Assembly: GCF_947242115.1 (NCBI RefSeq)
Contig: NC_074711.1
Span: 36,696,001-36,760,000, forward strand
Length of the DNA stretch: 64,000 nucleotides
Direction: 5' to 3'
Source: Biomphalaria glabrata
Taxonomy: Eukaryota > Mollusca > Gastropoda > Planorbidae
Shown here: piece by piece, positions 1-10,200 of the stretch
How positions within the stretch are numbered: position 1 is the first letter of the stretch
Layout: each line of letters opens with the position of its first letter
Made by a program: the position numbers and the translations under genes
The notes under the pieces: generated by a model
What the model was told of the DNA's origin: nothing
The model's input: only the letters and a program-made list of their open reading frames with translations
Database searches by the model: none

Positions 1-2379
1 AAATTAGATTTTTCGTTTCCAGAAATGAAAAAAGTAACCTTAGCATCAGAAGTTTGAATGGTCTAAAATATTATGATGTCGGATTTCCACTATCTTTTCT
101 AGTTTACGAGATCTAAACTATATAAAATACATTCAATTTGACAAATGTTTTATTGAAAGTCTTACAGAACTTACCTTGTTGCTTCGATGATAAATTTTTG
201 AACTAAAAATAATTGGAGGAGGGTTAACAGAGGCGTCTTCAGTATTGATGACACCTGATGCGTAATTATCCAACCCACTTACCCTATCTATTACGTTTTT
301 TTTTTTAGCATTGTGTTCAGTGAACAGTTGACAGCTGGTTTTATTGTAGACCTATTATGAATGTTGATTTCGTTATAAAATATGTATTATACGGATAATT
401 TATTGATCAGAATACTAGATCTATTTTTCTAACGAGCTGCCTGAATGTGTGTTTGTGGCAGCTGCTTTAGACTATCGTCACTATGGTAACGAGTTTGATC
501 TCTGCCCGTTGTCATTCCTTGATAAAGATTTGATCTAGGAACTATTTTAATTTCATTGAACCCCTTCGAACCACGATTGCTGAAGGCCACTGCTAACGAA
601 GTCACAAGAGAAGTAGTTTTGTGTACAACTAACATAATTAATCAGAGTTTTAAAGAAGCTCCTATTTTTTTGTTTTGAATTTTTTTTATAGTTGCAATAA
701 TTATTTCAAAAGTTTGTTGTACAGTGCTGCGGGCTACTAGTGACATTTCATAAGGATCACAATTGGTATAAACAAATGTTAACGAAAAGATCTATTCATA
801 CAAATACTGAACAGAGGTCATACACAATTATGTACGTGTTGAATATTATGTTTCTGTTGCGAAATAGTACTAATTATACATTTTTGAATTAGCGTCTGTA
901 TTTATAAGATAAGATAAGAGGTCCCATCATATATAACAACATCTTCTATTACCATGAAAAAACTCTTCATTTGTTCAAGGTGTGTGTGAGCTCGTTCTGG
1001 ACATGCATTTCGAGAAGGGATATAACCATGGGAAATACTTCATTCCTCACTCATCTTCGCATTCGAAGACTAGCCTTATTATAGCGATTTTCCTAAAAAT
1101 TTGACAATTTATGTCAAGTGATAAGCAAGGATGGGGGAGGTCTCCAAAATAAAAAGTTCAACCCTCCTTTGAGGTAAAAAAAAACAATAAAAAAACTAAA
1201 GCAAAAATAGTCATTAATTTCCTTAATCATAGCGAAGGCCTTTCTCTTCCACTAAAAACAATAGCGAAACTAGTCAGCCAATTCCATTCGCATATACGAG
1301 GTTTTGTGCTTACCCGTCCAATAAACAAACGGAAGCAAAACTACAGTCATCATATTCCATGAGCGTAGCTAAAAGCTGTTTTTGAGTTTCAATTCTCTTC
1401 CAATAAAAAAAAAAATAAAGCAAAACTACAGTTTCCACAAATGTGTAGCAATAGATGGTTTTATGGATCAGCCCCCACCCCTTTTCAATAATATATATAA
1501 CATTTCAATTGGTTTTAATACCAGTCGCTGGGATCCTTTAATACAGTAAATATTCAAGAATTCATGACATGCAATTAGTGTGTTCGACACTGGGCAGGGT
1601 GATCATCATGTAGTCTACATTGAGATAACTAGTTTTGTCTCTTTATTGTTCAAGAATTTAAGGTTTATAATTATGTCACCTTTTTAAAGTGTAGAAACAT
1701 ATATATCAAATAGCCAAAATACATTCATCACAGGCATTACATAGCTCTTCAAAAAATTGTTGAATGAAGTTATGATGAGGGCAGGGAATTATCCAGACAA
1801 AACGTATTATGCTTATAGCCTTCCCACAATTCATGTAGATGAATTCATTCTTGAACAATATGTATGAGGATTTACGGTAAACTATTTTTGTAACACAACT
1901 GTTGAACATCAGACAAAAACAACAACAACACTTTTTAAAATTATATCTTTTTATTTTTAATGATCGCATGTTGAATGGCAAGTGTTCCTGCGAAATTGAC
2001 ATGCATGTGAATGATGACATCACCGAAAGATTATTTCAATTCAATTGTAATTTAAAACAAGTTTCAACATAAACTTTTAAAGCACAATAAACTGTTACTC
2101 TCTAAATATGTTAAATTTATAATAACATAAGCTACACCGAGACTCTAAAAAAATTACGTTAAATTAAGACTATGAAATATGCCACATTGATGCTTATATA
2201 ACATTAGCCACATTGAGACTTATTTATGTAGCCACATATGCTACATTAAGGGTCAATTTCACATACGCCCTGGGTCTGTGTACATTGAGGCTTGTATTAA
2301 AATATTAACAACACTTTTATGTACATATTTATAAACGTTTAACGATTTAAACATCTAATAAATTGTTTTTCATTACGTT
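1..2379. other. AT-rich intergenic stretch, no gene recognised
   Basis: No ORF here looks like a conserved protein. Short A and T runs are common. The motif actcatcttcg.attcgaagac at about 1048-1070 resembles the 3' tail of a LINE family seen again near 7535 and 40358. The stretch 1145-1460 shares phrases such as 'agcaaaactacag' with the repeat-rich region at 5.9-6.2 kb, so it is probably an old repeat. Part of the right-hand end may be 3' UTR of the glycine-rich gene that follows on the minus strand. Confidence 0.5.
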
Positions 2380-2735
2380 TTAACCATGATGCCCACCGTA
2401 ACCCCCACGGCCCCCATAACCCCCACGACCCATGTGGCCTCCACCGCCTCGACCACCATACCCACCGTAGCCGCCTCGTCCTCCGTGGCCTCCGCCTCCA
2501 TGACCTCCTCGACCACCATGACCTCCGCCCCCGTGACCTCCACGACCACCATGACCTCCGCCCCCGTGACCTCCGCCCCCGTGACGGCCACGCCCTCCGT
2601 AGCCCATGCGTCCGTGACCACCACGACCTCCGTATCCTCCGCCCCTGTAAGCTCCGAGGCCGTGACCACCTCGTCCTCCGTAGCCGCCATATCCGCCATG
2701 CTGAGGCTCACACATCACTTCACTGATGGCTACAA
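2380..2735 (-). CDS. Glycine/histidine-rich secreted-type protein, last exon
   Basis: This is a minus-strand exon of 356 bases. It opens after a good splice acceptor (tttgcag, ending at 2736) and ends in TAA at 2380-2382. The frame reads VAISEVMCEPQHGG and then about 100 residues built from GGYGG, GGRGGHGG and GGGGHGG blocks, with almost no acidic or hydrophobic residues. The hydrophobic lead-in and the acceptor suggest that a signal-peptide exon lies upstream (higher coordinates, perhaps beyond the 62-bp array); I could not identify it. Proteins of this composition occur in shell matrix, mucus, adhesive and antimicrobial secretions of molluscs, but composition alone does not assign a role. 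The opposite strand is also open through the repeat, as expected for GGN codons. The real Met may lie in the missing exon, not at the internal ATG at 2715. Codon use is strongly G/C-rich compared with the flanks. Confidence 0.6.
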
Positions 2736-2782
2736 CTGCAAATGAGACAGAACAACTTCGATGATCACTTAATTATTGCGAC

Positions 2783-3290
2783 GCACACATATTACAAATA
2801 TAGCGACACAACAGTTAGGCATCTATCTAGACTAACTATGGCTCTATCACATATTATAAATATAGCGACACAGCAGTTAGGCATATATCTAGACTAACTA
2901 TGGCTCCATCACATATTACAAATATAGCGACACAACAGTTAGGCATCTATCTAGACTAACTATGGCTCTATCACATATTATAAATATAGCGACACAGCAG
3001 TTAGGCATATATCTAGACTAACTATGGCTCCATCACATATTACAAATATAGCGACACAGCAGTTAGGCATATATCTAGACTAACTATGGCTCCATCACAT
3101 ATTACAAATATAGCGACACAGCAGTTAGGCATATATCTAGACTCTAGACTAACTATGGCTCCATCACATATTACAAATATAGCGACACAGCAGTTAGGCA
3201 TATATCTAGACTAACTATAGCTCTATCACATATTACAAATATAGCGACATAGCAGTTAGGCATATATCTAGACTAACTATGGCTCTATCT
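2783..3290. repeat. 62-bp tandem array, about 8 copies
   Basis: The unit is about 62 bp and runs from cacatattacaaatatagc through agttaggca to actatggctc. About eight copies follow head to tail, with starts near 2785, 2849, 2911, 2973, 3035, 3097, 3165 and 3227. Copies 1 and 3 share one set of variants (acaacag, catctat) and copies 2 and 4 share another (acagcag, catatat), so a dimer was duplicated. One later copy carries a 7-bp internal repeat of ctagact. The array sits just upstream of the glycine-rich exon and is probably intronic to that gene. Confidence 0.9.
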
Positions 3291-4270
3291 GTGATTCTAC
3301 AAAGAACAACTGGACAACATACAAATAATACAAACAGAAGTTTCAGTGAGTGGCTAGCAATTAAGCTGTAAACGTTAATGAAAGTCAGCAGTCTGGATAG
3401 TCGGCTGTGTTACAATTGTTGATGAAGGTGGGTATTGCGAGGTGGGACGGGACTAGGTGGGTCATGTGACCGTTGACCTCTATGTGGCAAGCCAGAGATC
3501 AAGATCATTTTTTATCTGGATGGTCAACTGGTTTGTTCGCTTGATACTGTGTTGGTGTTAGGCGGATTCGTCGAACATTTAATTTACTCTTTTCTCTCAC
3601 TAAAATGTAATCCCTATTCCTGCCTTTGTGCATGTAATCTGAATGCAACATTCCTTATTAGAGCCCTTAGCTTTACGCTTGCAGTTTTATTATCGCCAAC
3701 AAATTATTCTCTAATGTTAAGGAAGACAATTCTATCCCATAGATGACAGATTTTCTATTGAATACATAGGCTACGTCCCATGCAATATTAACTTTCATTT
3801 TCACAAATGATCATCAGTTGAGATAGTGTTTTGTAGTTGAGAATGAAATATTCATGCTTTGTATTTCTAGGAAATATTGACGTTCTTCTGTGTATTTTTC
3901 CCAGCACAGGGTAAAAGCAAGCCATGTTACACATCGCGTCATTCTTGGTGTTAAATAAGCAGAAACAAAACAAGAGGAGCTTATTATTTAATCCTTCCAA
4001 ATTCTTCAAATACTTTAAAAGTTTTTCCATTTAAAGGGTTGCTCAGCAGGTAGATGTGACGTACTCTAACGATGCTTTGTTTGTCCAGTTATTTAATCAT
4101 TTTGTGTCATGTCAAAAATCTTAATCACTTTTTATAATTTTAAAGAGAAACGTTGATTTATTTTGCTAGAGGTAAATTTTCTTGTTGGCATTGAATGTAA
4201 ATGATTTACCTGTTAGAAGTGCTACGATGGTCATGTAGTACCGAGACAGTGGGTATTAGATGACTAACCC
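3291..4270. other. No recognised gene
   Basis: The short ORFs at 3549-3746 (+) and 3788-4030 (-) have no recognisable domain. The missing first exon or promoter of the glycine-rich gene could lie here, but I saw no convincing signal peptide followed by a splice donor on the minus strand. Confidence 0.4.
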
Positions 4271-4280
4271 TATACTGTTA

Positions 4281-4420
4281 TCTTGGCTTCCTGGACGTGC
4301 AGTTTGCGCGGTGGACTGTCGTTCGGATGTGTCGATGGTCCCGGGTTCAAACCCTGCCCGCTCCCATCCTCCGTCGTCCTGGTCGGGACTAGAAAGTTAA
4401 TTATCTTCGACTCGATATAT
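4281..4420 (+). mobile_element. SINE family B copy (tRNA-like head)
   Basis: The stretch holds a box-B-like core, cccgggttcaaaccctgccc, followed by a body (ctcccatcctccgtcgtcctg, then gactagaaagttaattatctt). The same head and body occur in reverse at 34613-34826, and a fragment of the core is at 39508-39545. The 3' part of the body is lost here, and the sequence diverges after about 4414. Confidence 0.65.
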
Positions 4421-5552
4421 ATATTGTTAGGCGCTTCCGCACTGTGTACTGTGCAGTTAATTCAAACGGAGGTAACACTCAAAAAATGAAATCAAATAAC
4501 CCAGGCGAGAGGCCAATAAGATACGTTAGTCCACTTTGATAGCGAATGTTAAATAAGTTTGATAATAACAAAGGGAACCGTCGAATGTCGTCAAGCTAAA
4601 TCTCTACGTTCACAAAAAGCTGTCCCTCTCTAAAGCAGTCAAAAGTAGTCTGTTTACATCTGTTTATAGTTCGCTATTCTTTCTCCAAACCTATATGATA
4701 CTAAATAAAATGAAATACATGCAACTTACACAAACAGAAACATATGGCGAGAACGCAAAGCTTCATTTTTGCTGAGTTTCTTGATGATCCCTGGTTTCAG
4801 CAGCCACGGAAACTTTAGGCACTAATAATTGTGTGCACAATATTATTTTTTATTTCTGATATAGGCTAATCAGACATTTTCGTTAGACACATGGCAGAAG
4901 TTTTAACCGAGTCAAAAGTTATAAGTTTAGTTAGGAACCTGAGTTCTTTTTATAACCGAAGTCAAGAAAAGGGAAGTAAATATGTATTTGCTGCATGTCA
5001 CAGTGACTGATAGGAGCCAATGGATGTCAATTGACTTGAGCAATCAATGCAGTGCAATAGAGGTAATGACAGGTGTGTCTCAAGAAGGACAACTACTGTC
5101 CACCACTTGTTGGACAAAGTGCGTCTCTAACAATCGACCAGGTAACATTGTTCTGTAACACATTAACCTTTGAACTGTGCACGCGCTGTGTCGTTTAATT
5201 TAGTTCATTGTCTTTTGGAATGTGTTGTGTGATAGACGGTTGACAACGAGGCTTGATGACTGAATCATAAGGGCACGTACAAATGTAGACTACTTCTTAT
5301 GTTGACAATTACTAACAGAAAAAACTTGGGTACCCTCTTTCATTTTCCCTCAAACAAGAAAATTATGACAAACTGGTCGTGAAAAATAAACAGTAACATA
5401 TTTATCATTTGAACCCCCCCACCCCCGCCCCGGCGAAATGAAAATCCCCCCCCCCCGGCGGGGTGTCGGAGTTTAGTGACTGATCTTTTGCTTTAATTTT
5501 GTTTATTTTAGGTGAAATTTTAATACTAAACCATCACTTGCCCTAGCACAGC
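4421..5552. other. No recognised gene; C-rich tract
   Basis: No coding signal was recognised. Positions 5416-5463 hold long C runs (7, 5 and 12 in a row) broken by ggcg, followed by a G-rich stretch; such a tract could fold or stall replication. The rest is AT-rich and unremarkable. Confidence 0.4.
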
Positions 5553-5808
5553 CAAGGGGGTTTTGAGTTTGAAACCCCCTACCATGGGGTTTTGAGTTTG
5601 AAAGCCAAACCAAGGGATTTTGAGTTTGAAATCCCATACCAGGGGGTTTTGAGTTTGAAAACCCCTACCAGGGGGTTTTTAGTTTAAAACTCCCTACCAG
5701 GTGTTTTAAGTTTAAAACTCCCTACCAGGGGGTTTTGAGTTTGAAACCCACTACCAAGTGGTTTTGAGTTTAAAACCCCCTACCAGGTGGTTTTGCATTT
5801 AAATCCTC
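5553..5808. repeat. Array of about 8 short palindromic units (GGGG-TTT...AAA-CCCC)
   Basis: The unit is about 28-32 bp, of the form ccagggggttttgagtttg followed by aaaccccct. About eight tandem copies are present. Each unit is its own imperfect inverted repeat, with GGGGGTTT at the left and AAACCCCC at the right, so each could form a small hairpin. Several copies keep the pairing although single bases vary. Looser, more widely spaced relatives continue to about 6245 (for example at 5985-6005 and 6015-6065). Confidence 0.85.
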
Positions 5809-6439
5809 CTCTTCTATAAAACAAAAAAAAAATGCAAATGACTATCTCAAAATTCCAAGAGCATATCAAAGGAAGATTTTGATTTTAAACCCCTCTCCAA
5901 AATTTACGATAAACCCCTCTTCAATATCAAAAAGCAAATTACACCCTTAAATTTTTTGAGTGTAACCAAGCCAATGAGGGGTTTTGAGTTTCAACCCCTC
6001 TCCTCCAGATGGCTTTTTAAAAAGTTTAAAACCCCTCAAGATAGTTTTGAGTTTAAAATCCCTCTACAGAGCGTTTTAAGGTTGAAAGACTCTTCTCTTC
6101 AATATTATTTCTAAAGCAAACTACAGTCAGCAAATTCTATGACCTTAGCTAAATGTGGTTTTGAATAAAAAACAACAACTCCAGATATATTTTAGTTTAA
6201 AACCACTCAACAGATGATTTTGACGATAAAACTTCCCTTTTCGATATAACATCTAAAGCGAAGATTTGTAAGATTATAAGATTATAAGATAAGATAAGAT
6301 GCTTCACATAAAACAATATAAACTTTTAAGATACACCATAACTTTGTTAAGCTATTACATGTATCGATGCCAAGCTGATTATACTCGAATACGTTGTGCT
6401 ATGGACGTTAATTAACCCTTGGCTATGCAGATTAACAAA
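5809..6439. repeat. Degenerate continuation of the palindromic repeat; likely 3' flank of the SLC45-like gene
   Basis: Relatives of the gttttgagtttaaaacccct unit are scattered here among A/T-rich sequence. A phrase at 6115-6160 (aagcaaactacagtcagcaa) matches sequence near 1335-1360, so both places carry the same old repeat. A small ataagat tandem lies at 6268-6300. Part of this stretch is presumably 3' UTR of the transporter gene, whose stop codon is at 6440-6442; I found no clear polyadenylation signal. Confidence 0.45.
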
Positions 6440-7116
6440 CTATCCAAGTATACTTGGCTTAGCTCGCTGATAGCGGTATCTACTGACTAGCATACTAAAG
6501 CACACCCCTACAGTCACTATAGCCATAGAGATCGTATAGAACAAAGGACTGGCAGAGTCTTGTGTTGCCTTCAGCAAAGGTCCCATGAACGTTGACAGAA
6601 GGAGGTAATGTAAAGGCACTGTGCTGCCAACGCTGGATATCACAGATCCGTACGAATTGTCTGAACCTTTAGAAGACGATAGACTGTTGTTTATGGTAGC
6701 CTCATGCTAAAAAAAATAATTAAAAGAATTTAAAAATAGAAACTAGTATTTCGAATGAAACAAACAATAAAATTATTTTATTTTCTAACTTATTTTGGTT
6801 ATTTGCATGGAATGAGAACATTAATCGATTGAGAGGAAAGACTACTTTAAAGGGGAACAGATTTTAGACAAAGAACAATGAGTTCGTTTCGTAAATTGTA
6901 CATTAAAAAGATATAACAGAATAAAATACTACCTATGTATAAACAAAATACATAAGTAGCTTGTAATAGTCTTGCGAACTCATGAGATGAAAATAAAGCA
7001 TTTTGAACATTAAAGAAAATTGATGCTAAAGACACACACTCACAGACACACTTGCACTGAATCATATGTATACATTTGTTTTGCTAAAGGACACTTGTGT
7101 GGTGAGACATTCACAC

Positions 7117-7201
<85 letters not shown>

Positions 7202-10200
7202 ATGTTTATAACATAGAAGCACTTTTTTGGCTAGCTTAAAGGAATTGCCCGTAAGATCAACTCAGGAGCCATTTATTTTTCCCTGACTGGCATAGAGGAA
7301 AGAAGATGGTAGCAGATGGCCTCTGAAACTATGAAAGAGACAATTTGAAGATCTCTCATGAAGGCCCAGGGCACAGGTTTGAGACTCAAAGAAATGTCCT
7401 TGTAGAAGACATAGATGACGTACAGAAAACTTTAATAGACCCCCGCAGGACAACGCAGGACAACGGCTAAGTCTGCATCAGATGTTGATAAATCTGCACT
7501 GGGTTTTCGTAATCATGTGAAAACACTGCACTCATCTTTAATCTTCGGAATCGAAGACACACACACACATTAGTAATTAGTTAAAAGCCGACACCTTTCA
7601 TAGTAATAGTAGATAACATTTCAATAGAGTAATATATAAAAAAAACACTAAATTTCTTCTAATGTAATTAATGAGAAAAATATTAGATCATTTCACTAGA
7701 CTCAGTAGTAGTATTAGCTGCAGAGTTTCGGGGCTAATTTTAAAAAACAATAAATTTCCCAACAAGTGTAATGTATGTCTTTCTAATGTTAGCATGTTCT
7801 AATCATTCTATCAACAACTCCAATAGTCCAGCCAACCAGCATGTCATCGACGGCCCCTTCACAGATCACCAATGCCAGACAGTATACACATACCTGTATG
7901 TCTGTCATCAGTACTGTTAACAGTTTGCATAAGACGCTAAGTTTCAACTATAAATTGTTAATACCTCTCCTTGATCATCATCATCCATTCGCATTGTCTC
8001 AGCTGCCAGTATATATGGCGTGGTAAAGACCAGAGTCCTGAAAGCTCCGTTCACAATGATGGTCACGTAGAATGAAACGAGTGTTTTGGTCAGGACAAAT
8101 GCCAGCAGTGAAGGCACCAGCAGCAACGATACAATCATGAACTCATACACCAGAGCTAGAAAAAAAAACATAGCAGTAAACAACTTTACGATCAAGGCTC
8201 ACATTATTTCTTTCCCAAAGTCTTAATTTTCTGAAGATACTATCTCTGGTTACCTGTTTCTGAAGAAATTTTCTGGTGAGCTGCATTGTAGAGTAAAAAT
8301 ATAGACTGGAAAACAAAAGTCCCTATTGCAGCTGTCCTCATTCCACTGTTATATCTTTGTTTAGCTTCATCCTGTTGGGGCGCGTCACCTTTACCTTGAT
8401 ATACGCCTTCGGACAAAAAATTGGTGAAATAAAGTTCGAACGAAATGTTGGTTCCCGATGCGAAGAATGCGAGCAGGCAAGATAGAAATACAAAATAGAC
8501 TTTGTTAGATCTCCAAGGAGTTTTTATTAGAGAAATACAACCTGCAAAGAACTGGGAAACTCGGAAAGAGATTTGCCTAAAATATTTCTTTATGGTGGTG
8601 TCGAGAGAAGTGTCCACATAAACTGAATTAGACTCAGGTAAATAGTTTGGTAGTGAACATGAAATCTGGTGTTCCTCATCACTACAACTCGACCATTGGA
8701 TCTTGGTTTCATCATGTTTGTCTACGATATTCATTTTGTTTTCTATGTCTATGTGAGTGTTTGACTGCACTGTCTTGAAAGCTTGACGTTCCGAAATATC
8801 TACATTCTCATTTTGAATTTTTTGAAGAACGGAATCTGCACATTTGGAATAGTTTAGATTGCCATTTGTCTCATTATGATTGACTTGTTCATGAGTTGAT
8901 TGATTGACAGACTCAGTCTCGCTGTTGTTTCCATTATGACATTTACCGCATATGTTTCTCTCGTCATCCTTCGTAGTCTGTGTATTGTATTTATGAAACA
9001 AATTTCGACCGTAGATTAAAGTTATTGAAAAGGTTATTAGTACAGAGATCATGAGGAAAAAACAGAGAGCCAGCGCTTTGACTATATTGGGGTCTACATC
9101 TTGCTCAGCGGTAAAGTTTAAATCAAACAATCCAATCAAGGAGACAACAAAACCTCCGAGACCTGACATTATAACACCAACCTGAAAACGACAATATACG
9201 AATATATAAGAAGATGCAATAATATAATTAAACAACTAAACATAACTAAAACGTGTGGCTTCCGAACCGAGGGTCCCGGGTTCGAATCCTGGTGAAGACT
9301 GGGATTTTTAATTTCGAGATCTTTGGGCGCCTGTGAGTCCACCCAGCTCTAATTTGGGTACCTGGCATTAGTTGGGGAAACGGAAAGGCGGTCGTTGAGC
9401 TAGTCTCATGACACACTCGTTCATCGTAGGCCACAGAAACAGATGACCTTTACATCATCTGCCCTCTTAAAGGGAAAATTTACTTTACTTTTACTAAACA
9501 TAACATATTTATTACAATGGGTGTTACAAACACGTAGGTCTGTTCATTGATAGTTTGTCGTTTCCACTATGCATTACTGTTCAACAACCAATCTATATGT
9601 TAAATTTGTAACTGTAAGTCATTCCATGATCTTTAGTTCTGATGGAGCATAATTATTAAATTAGAGTGACACAGAGTTTGAAACGAGAATAATATACACT
9701 CGATCATTGGTATTTATATGTTTGTCATTGTTCATGTAAAAAGTATTTGATAAAACACTGTTTGAGATTGTTTAATTGCAATGGTTTTATTGTAGACACT
9801 TTTTTCAAAGTAAGAGAAAATCAGCGCTAGGATATGGCTACTGATTGAAAATGGGGGGAAATATGGCAAAATAAGAAAAATATTAAAATACTTTTAAAAA
9901 AAAAAGCTTCTATTAAGTGTATCTTTACTTTGGATCAGTCATGTCATTAAATTCGCACTAACGATAATGAATCTTGATCCGAGATTGGGTTTGGGAGAAA
10001 TAACGTGTACACACTTTTTACAGACAGAGTGAGCTTTGTAACAAAGGCAAGCCCCGACCACGACTTGAACCACCAATCCCTACTTCCACCACACCTTTAC
10101 TTTTGATCATTACATCACATTACATCATAATAATATTGACATCCCTACAACAAACAGAAACAATATAACTAAATACAAACCCCGAATTACAATATATTTA

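Noticed and set aside
1706-2023. Cys-rich 105-residue minus-strand ORF
   Set aside because: No recognisable motif, no splice or signal-peptide context, and composition in line with the local AT-rich base content.
2386-2745. Plus-strand Thr/Pro/Ser-rich frame and a second minus-strand Glu/Val-rich frame over the Gly-rich exon
   Set aside because: Both are shadows of the repetitive GGN-coded exon; only the Gly-rich frame has a splice acceptor in phase and a sensible composition.
5553-5808. CRISPR-like array
   Set aside because: Units are palindromic and tandem but have no unique spacers, and the genome is animal.
7020-7222. ORFs of YIYIYI repeats on both strands
   Set aside because: These are translations of the (AT)n microsatellite.
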